Assembly: GCA_003963125.1 (NCBI GenBank)
Contig: RXJK01000028.1
Location: 1 to 33,395 of the forward strand
Length of the DNA stretch: 33,395 bases
From: Hyphomicrobiales bacterium
GTDB taxonomy: Bacteria > Pseudomonadota > Alphaproteobacteria > Rhizobiales > Hyphomicrobiaceae
Direction: 5' to 3'
Shown here: piece by piece, positions 1-7,000 of the stretch
Position numbering within the stretch: position 1 is the first letter of the stretch
How the letters are laid out: each line of letters starts with the position of its first letter
The notes under the pieces: model-generated
What the model was told of the DNA's origin: nothing
The model's input: the letters and a program-made list of their open reading frames with translations, nothing else
The model's database searches: none
Made by a program: the position numbers and the translations under genes

Positions 1-1286
1 GGCGCCCCTGGCTGCGCCTCGGGCCGCCGCAGCAGGTCCCCGATGGGATCGGCCTGGCGAACCGGCCCCGGCGCAGCAGGCATCTGCGGCCGCGCGCCGG
101 GCTCCGGTCCGTCGGCACTGCGCAGAAGTATGGCGCCGAAATCGAGCGCCGCAAGCTCCACCGAACCCGTGATGCGGGGTTTCTCCCCCCTGAGGTCCAC
201 CGCCAGGGAGCCCTGCGCCGGCTTGCCGGCGAGCGCCCCTTTGAAATTGACCAGCGACAGCCGGTCGTCCCCATAGGCGACGCGCGACGAGAACGAGAGG
301 CTGGCGTTTTCCGCCGCCGCCTCCGGCCGCCCCAGCATGGCCCCGAGTGCGCCGAGCGAGCGGCTGTCGATCGATAGGCTGCCGTCGAACGAGCCGCGCG
401 TGCCGGCGAGCCGGATCGTTCCGTCGAGCCCGAGTTGCACCGGCGCGCCGTTGACCTTCAGGGACACTTCGCCCTTGCCGTCGGAGAGAAGCGTGCGCGG
501 CGCCTCCAGCCGTGCGTTGAGGTCGAGCGCCTGGCCGCGGATTGAAAAGCGGCCCCGGGCAGCAGCCGCCCCACGGGCATCCTGGCTCGCCGTGCCGGTG
601 ATGCCGGTGACGTCGAGCGTCTCGCCGTTCCGATCGTCCCTGTAGGTGGCGCGCCCGTTGTCGATCTGCGCCTCTACCGGCCCCGCAGCCACCAGCGCCG
701 CCAGCAGGGGGCGGATGTCGGGGCTGCGCGCGCCCGGCACTGGCGCCGCATCCCTGACCGCGCCGCCGCGCGCCTGCGCATAGCGGACCGGTGCACTCAA
801 CGCGGCAAAATCCCAGTTGCGCCGCCCGTCCCGGTCGACGACGAGGCGGAACTCCGGCTCGCCGAGCGTGACGCGGCGGATCTCCGCTTTCTGCGAGAGG
901 AGGGCGCCCAGCCCCACTTCGACCGTGATCCGGCGCGCCCTGAGCAGCGGCTCCGAACGGCTGAAGCCCGGCGGCGAGGACAGCGACACCGCAGAGAGCG
1001 TCACTCCAGTCGTCGGGAACACGCTCAAGGAGACGGGGCCATCGATCGCGAGCGTCCGCCCCGTCTGGGCCCGCACTTCCGCGACGAGGCGCTCGCGCAC
1101 CATGTCGGCCGGTGCCGCGAAGAACAGGAAGGCCAGCCCGCCGCCGATGACGACGCCCACCACGATGACGAACGCCAGGACACCGATCACCAGCGGCGAC
1201 ATTCCGGGCTCCGGCTGCCGACGTATGGGTTCGGTGCGCACGGTGCGCGAGGACGGCGGCCTCGGAGAGCGGGGCGATTGCTGCAT
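1..1286 (-). CDS. AsmA-family protein, N-terminal part (runs off left edge)
   Basis: This gene is absent from the ORF track because it leaves the window. Reading the minus strand from the ATG at 1286 gives an uninterrupted frame of about 428 codons to base 1. It starts with a short basic, proline-rich cytoplasmic tail (MQQSPRSPRPPSSRTVRTEP), then one membrane segment at about residues 30-56 (PLVIGVLAFVIVVGVVIGGGL). The following sequence is typical of AsmA: RERLVAEVRAQTGRTLAIDGPVSL, then long beta-rich stretches such as RRVTLGEPEFRLVVDRDGRRNWDF. AsmA-like proteins are inner-membrane-anchored periplasmic bridge proteins implicated in lipid transport to the outer membrane. The C-terminus is outside the window. 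No in-frame upstream ATG or GTG was seen, so the start looks right. The family call is confident; the specific role is not. Confidence 0.88.
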   Translation of the reverse strand, partial: MQQSPRSPRPPSSRTVRTEPIRRQPEPGMSPLVIGVLAFVIVVGVVIGGGLAFLFFAAPADMVRERLVAEVRAQTGRTLAIDGPVSLSVFPTTGVTLSAVSLSSPPGFSRSEPLLRARRITVEVGLGALLSQKAEIRRVTLGEPEFRLVVDRDGRRNWDFAALSAPVRYAQARGGAVRDAAPVPGARSPDIRPLLAALVAAGPVEAQIDNGRATYRDDRNGETLDVTGITGTASQDARGAAAARGRFSIRGQALDLNARLEAPRTLLSDGKGEVSLKVNGAPVQLGLDGTIRLAGTRGSFDGSLSIDSRSLGALGAMLGRPEAAAENASLSFSSRVAYGDDRLSLVNFKGALAGKPAQGSLAVDLRGEKPRITGSVELAALDFGAILLRSADGPEPGARPQMPAAPGPVRQADPIGDLLRRPEAQPGA

Positions 1287-1442
1287 GGGGGTCGTGATCC
1301 GGCGGTTGAGGACGTCCCTCGACGACTGTGTGGCACCCGACCTGGAACTTGAATAGGGCGGGTCGGCGCTACGCAGTCAAACTCTCGTGTGCGCAGGAAT
1401 TCCGGCTTGGCGCGCCGCAAGAGCGCAGATTACCATTAATGC

Positions 1443-2288
1443 ATGCGGCGTGCCCCCTGGCTTACGTTCAAACCCGGATCTTTCCTGCCGGCCCTTCTCG
1501 GGTTCGGACTGCTCCTCGCACTCGGGCTCGTCCCGACCGCCGCATGGGCTCAGCCCGCCGGCGACCGCTGCCTCGCTGTCGCCAATGCGCCGAGCCTCGT
1601 GCAGAAGGCCCAGTTCCGCCCGGTCGCCCTGCAGCCCTCCGAGATCCGCCTGACGTTCGTAGGCCACGCCACCTGGCTCATCGAAAGCGCCGGCGGCATC
1701 AAGATCGCGACGGACTACAACGATTACCTGCGCCCGGCCGTGACGCCCGACGTCGCCACCATGAACCGGGCGCACACGACGCACTTTTCCATGGCCCCCG
1801 ACCCCGGCATCGCCCACGTGCTCCGCGGCTGGAACCCGGAAGGCGGACCCGCCCGTCACGACCTCACGGTCGGCGATGTGCGTATCCGCAACGTGCCGAC
1901 GAACATACGCGATTGGGCGGGGGGCGCTGTTTCCTACGGCAACTCGATCTTCATTTTCGAGGTGGCGGGCATGTGCGTGGGCCACCTCGGTCACCTGCAT
2001 CACACTCTGACGCCCGAGCAGATCGGGCAGATCGGCCAGCTCGACGTGGTGATGGTGCCGATCGACGGCAGCTACACGATGGATACGGCCGGCATGGTCG
2101 AAGTGCTGAAGGCGCTCCGCGCGCGCCTCATCTTGCCGATGCACTACTTCAATACGTACACGCTCGACCGCTTCCTCGACCGGGTGCGCGGCGACTTCCC
2201 TGTCGAGATGTCGGATGCGTCGGTGATCGTCGTGTCGCAGGCGACGCTGCCCGGCAACCCGAAGATCCTCGTGCTCCCCGGCAACTGA
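1443..2288 (+). CDS. Exported MBL-fold metallo-hydrolase (UlaG-like)
   Basis: 281 residues. The N-terminus looks like a signal peptide (hydrophobic core about residues 14-34, AWAQ cleavage region), so the product is probably periplasmic. Metallo-beta-lactamase-fold features are GHATWLIE (His75), HTTHFS (His111, His114), GHLGHLHH (His181, His184), an Asp in PIDGSYT and HYF (His234). The fold matches the UlaG/Lactamase_B_3 branch of metal-dependent hydrolases. The canonical HxHxDH motif is reduced to HTTH, which I believe is normal for one subfamily but makes the metal site uncertain. The gene stands alone: the AsmA gene is divergent upstream, and plsC converges 6 bp after its stop. Substrate unknown. 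Confidence 0.85.
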   Translation: MRRAPWLTFKPGSFLPALLGFGLLLALGLVPTAAWAQPAGDRCLAVANAPSLVQKAQFRPVALQPSEIRLTFVGHATWLIESAGGIKIATDYNDYLRPAVTPDVATMNRAHTTHFSMAPDPGIAHVLRGWNPEGGPARHDLTVGDVRIRNVPTNIRDWAGGAVSYGNSIFIFEVAGMCVGHLGHLHHTLTPEQIGQIGQLDVVMVPIDGSYTMDTAGMVEVLKALRARLILPMHYFNTYTLDRFLDRVRGDFPVEMSDASVIVVSQATLPGNPKILVLPGN

Positions 2289-2294
2289 TCGCGT

Positions 2295-3062
2295 TCAGGC
2301 TGCCGCGTGAGACCCAGCGACAGCCGCGATTGCCGTCGGCGGCGCATCGCGCACGGCGGCGGCTTCCGCATTGAGCGCGGCACACGCGGTCTCGATGCGC
2401 TCTTCGATGATACGCCGCGCCTCGTTGCGCTTCAGCCCCGCCGGCACCGGCTCCAGAATCTCGACCACGATGGTTCCGGGATAGCGCATGCTGCTGCGCC
2501 GCGGCCAGAAGATGCCCGAGTTGAGCGCCACCGGCACCGCCGGCACGCCGAGGCTCTCGTAGAGCGCGATGTAGCCGGGCTTGTAGTCCGGCGGGGCGCC
2601 GGGCGCCCGCCGCGTACCTTCCGGGAAGATGACGATCTCGCGCCCCTGCGCGGCGCGGTCCTTCGCGTCCCGGATCAATGCCTTCAGGGCCACGGCCGCC
2701 TTGTCGCGCTTGACGAAGATGTGCTCGAACTTGTGGCTAAACCAGCCATAGAAGGGGATCCAGCCGAGCTCCGCCTTCATCACCATGGCCGGATCGTGGA
2801 ACACGGGGATCAGCCCGAACGTGTCCCAGGCCGATTGATGCTTGGAGACGACGAGGAATGGCCTCGCCGGCAATTTCTCGGCCCCGCGCAATTCGAAGCG
2901 CGTGCCCACGATCACTTTCAGCAGCCACACGCAGGTGAGGCCGTGGATGCGCAGGCCCTCCATCGCCCACCGGCGGGGCCCGAGCAGCAGCCAGCTCCCC
3001 AGGACGAGGTAGAGGGCCGTGACGATGTAGAACGTCACGAAGTAGACGAAGGAGCGCACCAT
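2295..3062 (-). CDS. plsC: 1-acyl-sn-glycerol-3-phosphate acyltransferase (PlsC family)
   Basis: 255 residues, normal length for PlsC. An N-terminal hydrophobic segment (residues about 5-28) anchors it to the inner membrane. The acyltransferase HX4D motif is HQSAWD (His75-Asp80), and FPEGTR at about 146-151 is the glycerol-phosphate-binding motif. The enzyme adds the second acyl chain to lysophosphatidate to make phosphatidic acid. It lies 17 bp downstream of the DUF218 gene and is the last gene of the minus-strand ftsE-ftsX-ydcF-plsC cluster, so co-transcription with cell-division and envelope functions is likely. The acyl donor (acyl-ACP or acyl-CoA) cannot be read from sequence. Confidence 0.92.
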   Translation of the reverse strand: MVRSFVYFVTFYIVTALYLVLGSWLLLGPRRWAMEGLRIHGLTCVWLLKVIVGTRFELRGAEKLPARPFLVVSKHQSAWDTFGLIPVFHDPAMVMKAELGWIPFYGWFSHKFEHIFVKRDKAAVALKALIRDAKDRAAQGREIVIFPEGTRRAPGAPPDYKPGYIALYESLGVPAVPVALNSGIFWPRRSSMRYPGTIVVEILEPVPAGLKRNEARRIIEERIETACAALNAEAAAVRDAPPTAIAAVAGSHAAA

Positions 3063-3079
3063 GACCCGTTCTCACGCCT

Positions 3080-3724
3080 TCACGAGCGGCCGGAAGCCTG
3101 TCCCGGCCCGGGCGCCTCGCCCTCGGCGAGTTCTGGTGCCCCGATCCGGCGCGCGAGCCGGGCCAGAGCCAGCCGCGCGGCCGAAGGAATGATCTTGATG
3201 TATTCGGAAAGCAAGAGGCGGGCGGTGCTGAGGTGCAGCCACCAACGCTCCGCGTGCAGCTTGTGGTTGATGACGCGGTAGGGAACGAAGGTCGCCTCCG
3301 GCAGCGCCCGGCGCAGTTCGATCAACGTGCGCGGCATGTGATAGGCGGAGGTCACGATGATGATGCGGCCAAAGCCCTTGGCCTGGGCCCAGTCGCGCGT
3401 CTCTTCCGCGTTGCCGATCGTATCGAGCGCCTCGTAGCCGATGTCCACCCGGTCATAGAGTGCGGGGTCGAGTCCTGACCGGCGCAGGATGTCCTCCCGC
3501 GACACCATCCGGTTGGCGCCTGAGACGAGGAGCCGTCTCGCGTTTCCCTCCGACAGGAGTCGCGCCGCCTCGACCAGCCTGTGCTCGCCCCCCGTGACCA
3601 CGACGATGCCGTCCGCCTTGCCGGGCGGCTGACCGGCCGGTCGGCCGATCGCGCTCGCGAAGATGACGAAGCCGGCCACGAACGCGAAACTGATCAGGGC
3701 AAGGCCAGCAAGAAGCTTTTTCAT
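3080..3724 (-). CDS. YdcF/ElyC/SanA-like DUF218 protein
   Basis: I place the start at MKKLLAG (3724) rather than the longer ORF start at 3793, because the shorter form begins directly with a membrane anchor (LLAGLALISFAFVAGFVIFA). This gives 214 residues. DUF218 hallmarks are VVVTGGEHRL near residue 41, RLLVSGAN, the NAEET motif at about 105-109 and TSAYHMPR at about 125-132. Members such as SanA and ElyC act at the inner-membrane/periplasm face and are tied to envelope integrity and lipid-carrier or peptidoglycan precursor metabolism; the biochemical activity is not settled. The gene sits between ftsX (126 bp upstream) and plsC (17 bp downstream) on the same strand, which supports an envelope role. 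Confidence 0.85.
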   Translation of the reverse strand: MKKLLAGLALISFAFVAGFVIFASAIGRPAGQPPGKADGIVVVTGGEHRLVEAARLLSEGNARRLLVSGANRMVSREDILRRSGLDPALYDRVDIGYEALDTIGNAEETRDWAQAKGFGRIIIVTSAYHMPRTLIELRRALPEATFVPYRVINHKLHAERWWLHLSTARLLLSEYIKIIPSAARLALARLARRIGAPELAEGEAPGPGQASGRS

Positions 3725-3850
3725 GCCGTGCGCCACGTTAGGTCGCCGATCGGGCGGCCGGTCCCCTCGTTTGCCCGTGGGCTTCTGTTCCAACCGCCGA
3801 ACCCGGCGGTGTCATTGCGGGCGGGAGGTTCCCAGGCGTCGGCGGGGCTG

Positions 3851-4960
3851 TCAATGTTGGCTGTTGAGAATGCGGTAGACGCCGATCCGTGAGGTGAGCA
3901 TGCACAGGGAGGCGATGACCAGAACCACGATGCCGAGCAGCAGGTAGCCCGGCACGTCGAGGGTGGCGATCCCGATCAGCCGGCGGATCTCGCCGATGCT
4001 GACGCTGCCCCCGCCGAGCAGCTCCATCACCGTCGGCATCGTCAGGAAGATCAGGGTGGCCCAGATGGCGCCGACCACGCCGGCCCGGACCCCGAGCCTC
4101 AGGAAATGCCGCTCGAATTCCCGCGCGATGAAGCGGTCCGTGGCGCCGACGAAATGCAGCACTTCGACGATGTCCCGGTTCGACGCCATGGCGCTCTTCG
4201 TCGCCGAAACGATGATCGCGGTGGTCGCCGCACCGACGAGCAGCAGGATCGCGAGCCCGCCGAGCGCGAACGAGCGCGTGATGGTACGGATCTGCTGCTG
4301 CCAGCGGCGGTGATCGTCGAGCGTCACGCCCTTGAACTGGCGCGCGAGCGCCGCGCGCAGGCCCTCGATATCGGGCGGCGTCGCGCGATCGACTTCGACC
4401 GCCACGAGGCGCGGAACGGGGAGCGCCTTCAGTACGTCCGTCTGCCCGAGCCAGGGTTCCAGCAGCGAAGCGGCATCGTCGAGATTGAGCGCGCGGGCCC
4501 GGGCGATGCCCGGCTGCTGCTGCAGGAAATTGGCGACATCCGCCGCCACCTTGTCGGTGTCGGTGCGCTCGCGCGCCTCCACCTGCACGGTGACCTCGCT
4601 GGCGATGTCGCGCATCCAGGCCGAGGCGGACTGGTTCATCATGTAGACCGAACCCGCCGTCAGGCAGGCGAGGAAGCACATGATGGTGATGACGAGCGTC
4701 AGCGAGCGGCCCGTGACGGAGCCCGCGGGAACGATCGGCGCGGCAGCCGGCGCCCCGTCGGCTCGGACGCGTCGCGTTGGCGCGGCATCGGAGGCGAGCT
4801 GCGGCGCGTGGTGCTGCGGCAGCGGAACCGGCGGATGCGTCTCGGCGAACGGCCCGGGTCCGATCGTCTCGGTGTAGCCGTCCGCATAGGGATCCTGCTC
4901 CACCCGATAGTGGCCCTGCGCTGTGGGCGGCCCTGTGGGCCTGTCATACGATCCGGACAT
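3851..4960 (-). CDS. ftsX: Cell division protein FtsX
   Basis: 369 residues. FtsX is the membrane subunit of FtsEX, which couples ATP hydrolysis at the divisome to activation of periplasmic peptidoglycan hydrolases. Four membrane segments can be seen: about 86-107 (LTLVITIMCFLACLTAGSVYM), then FALGGLAILLLVGAATTAIIV, GVRAGVVGAIWATLIFLTM and YLLLGIVVLVIASLCML near the C-terminus. A periplasmic loop of about 110 residues lies between the first and second. The N-terminal cytoplasmic tail of about 80 residues is long and rich in Pro, Tyr and His (QGHYRVEQDPYADGY), longer than in E. coli FtsX. The start overlaps the ftsE stop by 17 bp, indicating translational coupling. Confidence 0.95.
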   Translation of the reverse strand: MSGSYDRPTGPPTAQGHYRVEQDPYADGYTETIGPGPFAETHPPVPLPQHHAPQLASDAAPTRRVRADGAPAAAPIVPAGSVTGRSLTLVITIMCFLACLTAGSVYMMNQSASAWMRDIASEVTVQVEARERTDTDKVAADVANFLQQQPGIARARALNLDDAASLLEPWLGQTDVLKALPVPRLVAVEVDRATPPDIEGLRAALARQFKGVTLDDHRRWQQQIRTITRSFALGGLAILLLVGAATTAIIVSATKSAMASNRDIVEVLHFVGATDRFIAREFERHFLRLGVRAGVVGAIWATLIFLTMPTVMELLGGGSVSIGEIRRLIGIATLDVPGYLLLGIVVLVIASLCMLTSRIGVYRILNSQH

Positions 4961-5600
4961 GGCCGTCGTGCAGCTCCAGGCGCGGCGCTTTGGTCTGCCG
5001 CATCAATTGATGGTCGTGGGTCGCGATGACGACGGACGTCCCGAGACGATTGAGCTCGATGAAGAGGCGCAGGAGCCGCCGCGCCATCTGCGGGTCGACG
5101 TTGCCGGTGGGCTCGTCCGCCAGCAGCAGTTCCGGCTTGTTGATGACCGCGCGTGCGATGGCCGCGCGCTGCTTTTCGCCGCCCGAGAGCACGTGCGGGT
5201 AGGAATACATGCGGTCGCCGAGCCCGACCCATTGCAGAAGGTCCGTCACGTCTTCTTTGTAGTCCGAAATCCGCTTGCCGGTGACGCGCAGGGGCAGCGC
5301 CACGTTCTCCCACGTCGTCAGGTGGTCGAGCAGCCGGAAATCCTGGAACACGATGCCGATGCGCCGGCGCAGGTTTGCTCGCCGCGCGGCGTTGATGTGG
5401 CTCGCATCCTGGCCGAGGATATGGATGTGGCCGCGCGTCGGCTGGATGGACATGAAGAGGAGCCGCAGGAGCGACGTCTTGCCGGAGCCGGAAGGTCCAG
5501 TCAGGAAGTGGAAGGATCCCGGGCGAAGATGAAAGCTCACGTCCCGCAGCACGTCGTTGCCGCGGCCATACCTTAAAGCAATCCCCTCGAGCCTTATCAC
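4944..5600 (-). CDS. ftsE: Cell division ATP-binding protein FtsE
   Basis: The ORF track extends this frame to 5780, but FtsE proteins begin at (M/V)IRLEGIALRYG. I choose the GTG at 5600, which is preceded by a purine-rich GAGAGGCGGA Shine-Dalgarno sequence. This gives 218 residues, the normal length. ABC ATPase motifs are Walker A GPSGSGKTSLL (about 35-45), signature LSGGEKQRAAIARA, Walker B LLLADEPT and switch His in ATHDHQ. It pairs with FtsX on the inner face of the membrane at the septum. The end overlaps ftsX. About 260 bp separate this start from the divergent hpt start; I see no certain promoter there. Confidence 0.94.
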   Translation of the reverse strand: MIRLEGIALRYGRGNDVLRDVSFHLRPGSFHFLTGPSGSGKTSLLRLLFMSIQPTRGHIHILGQDASHINAARRANLRRRIGIVFQDFRLLDHLTTWENVALPLRVTGKRISDYKEDVTDLLQWVGLGDRMYSYPHVLSGGEKQRAAIARAVINKPELLLADEPTGNVDPQMARRLLRLFIELNRLGTSVVIATHDHQLMRQTKAPRLELHDGHVRIV

Positions 5601-5862
5601 GCTCCGCCTCTCGCGCTCCCACGCATCGTGGGTGTCCTTACGTACTACCGAGTCGGGTGAATAGCGATCAATCGTGACCGAATGTGGCGGCTCGATGGGC
5701 TGCGGGCATGGCCTTTTGACACCGCTTCTGGGCCGCCCCGTGGCGGACCGCCTGCGCCGCCACCTTTTCCCGCGCGCCAACCGCCGCCGGTGCTATCCAT
5801 CGCCGCCAAACGCGGCTAACGTCCGCGCCTCCAGCCCCCTTTTCGTTGCTTCGGATCTCCCC

Positions 5863-6408
5863 ATGTCCAACGGCGCAGCGCCGCGCATCGAAGTCATCTT
5901 CTCCGCCGAGGATATCGCCCGCCGCATAGGCGAAATCGCGGGCAAACTCAATGCCGTCGGCATGCAGCGCCCGCTCGTGGTGGCGATCCTGAAGGGCAGC
6001 TTCGTGTTCGCCGCCGACCTGATTCGCGCGCTCCACAAGACGGGCATGTCGCCGGAGGTCGATTTCGTCACGCTGTCCAGTTACAAGTCGGGCACCACCT
6101 CGACGGGCAAGGTCGAGATCCTGCGCGACATCGAGGCCGACGTCGCCGGCCGCGACGTGATCATCATCGACGACATTCTGGAATCCGGCCGCACGCTCGC
6201 CTTCGCCAAGGACCTGATCACCGCGCGCGGCGCGCGCAAGGTCCTCACGTGCGTCCTGCTCAAGAAAGATGTGCCCAGGGCCGTGCAGATCTCGGCGGAC
6301 TACCACGTGTTCGACTGTCCGGCGGGCGTGTTCGTGATAGGCTACGGCATGGATGCGGCGCACCGCTTCCGCGAGCTGCCGTTCGTCGGACGCCTCGTGG
6401 AGGCGTAA
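5863..6408 (+). CDS. hpt: Hypoxanthine phosphoribosyltransferase
   Basis: The ORF runs from 5674, but homologous proteins begin near MSNGAAPRIEVIFSAEDI, so I use the ATG at 5863 (181 residues, usual length). The PRPP-binding motif is VIIIDDILESGRTL, preceded by the PPi loop region VAILKGSFVFAADL and SSYKSGTTSTGKVEI. The C-terminal IGYGMD segment matches the purine-binding end of bacterial Hpt. It salvages hypoxanthine and guanine to IMP and GMP in the cytoplasm. It is divergent from ftsE, and a receiver-domain gene follows 58 bp downstream on the same strand. Preference for hypoxanthine, guanine or xanthine cannot be told from sequence. Confidence 0.9.
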   Translation: MSNGAAPRIEVIFSAEDIARRIGEIAGKLNAVGMQRPLVVAILKGSFVFAADLIRALHKTGMSPEVDFVTLSSYKSGTTSTGKVEILRDIEADVAGRDVIIIDDILESGRTLAFAKDLITARGARKVLTCVLLKKDVPRAVQISADYHVFDCPAGVFVIGYGMDAAHRFRELPFVGRLVEA

Positions 6409-6466
6409 CCGCCCACATCCCGATCGAGCCTCCACCACGGGCCTGAACCACGAGGCGAGGAAAGAT

Positions 6467-6826
6467 ATGGCGCGGATTCTTGTGGCTGAAGACACGCCGG
6501 CGACGTGCGAGATGGTGCGCCACGCCCTGACCGGCGACGGGCACCAGGTGACGGCCACCCACGACGGCATGGAAGCGATGGAGCACATCGAGGGCGGCGC
6601 GCCGATCGACCTGCTGATCTCGGATGTGGATATGCCGGGCCTCGATGGCGTCGGCCTCGTCGAGAAGGCATTGGCCGCCCGTCCGGGGCTGAAGGTGATC
6701 CTGATGTCGGGTTTCACGGGTGGCCTGGAACGGGCCGAGAACCTCAAGGCCCGCACCGGCGGCATCCTGCCGAAGCCGTTCACCCTGGATCAGATTCGCG
6801 CCGCGGTCCGTAAGGCCCTGGCCTGA
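6467..6826 (+). CDS. Single-domain response regulator, CpdR-like
   Basis: The start is the ATG at 6467, preceded by GAGGAAAG; the longer ORF from 6353 overlaps hpt and is not needed. The protein has 119 residues, a receiver domain with no output domain. It has the acidic pair E8/D9 (LVAEDT), phospho-acceptor D53 (ISDVDMP), a conserved Ser in ILMSGFTGG and the conserved Lys in LPKPFT. Length and the pattern VAEDxxxxxxMVRHALxxDGHxVT resemble CpdR, which in Caulobacter and rhizobia controls ClpXP-dependent proteolysis and the cell cycle in a phosphorylation-dependent way. The CpdR assignment is by resemblance; any lone CheY-like receiver would also fit. Confidence 0.8.
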   Translation: MARILVAEDTPATCEMVRHALTGDGHQVTATHDGMEAMEHIEGGAPIDLLISDVDMPGLDGVGLVEKALAARPGLKVILMSGFTGGLERAENLKARTGGILPKPFTLDQIRAAVRKALA

Positions 6827-7000
6827 AGTCACAAAAAGGTTAAGACGGCAGGCAGTTGGGGATGAACGGCCGGATTTGCTCTCCCCGGCCGAGGTCGCCT
6901 TGCTTCAGGTCTAATTATCTCCCACATTCCCGGGCAGTAGCTCGTACGGCTCGCTGAGGTTGCGCCACGCACGCTGGCGACTGGGGTAACGCTGCCCGTA

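Noticed and set aside
1328-2374. 348-residue plus-strand ORF
   Set aside because: Arg/Pro-rich out-of-frame reading over the MBL-fold gene; no motifs.
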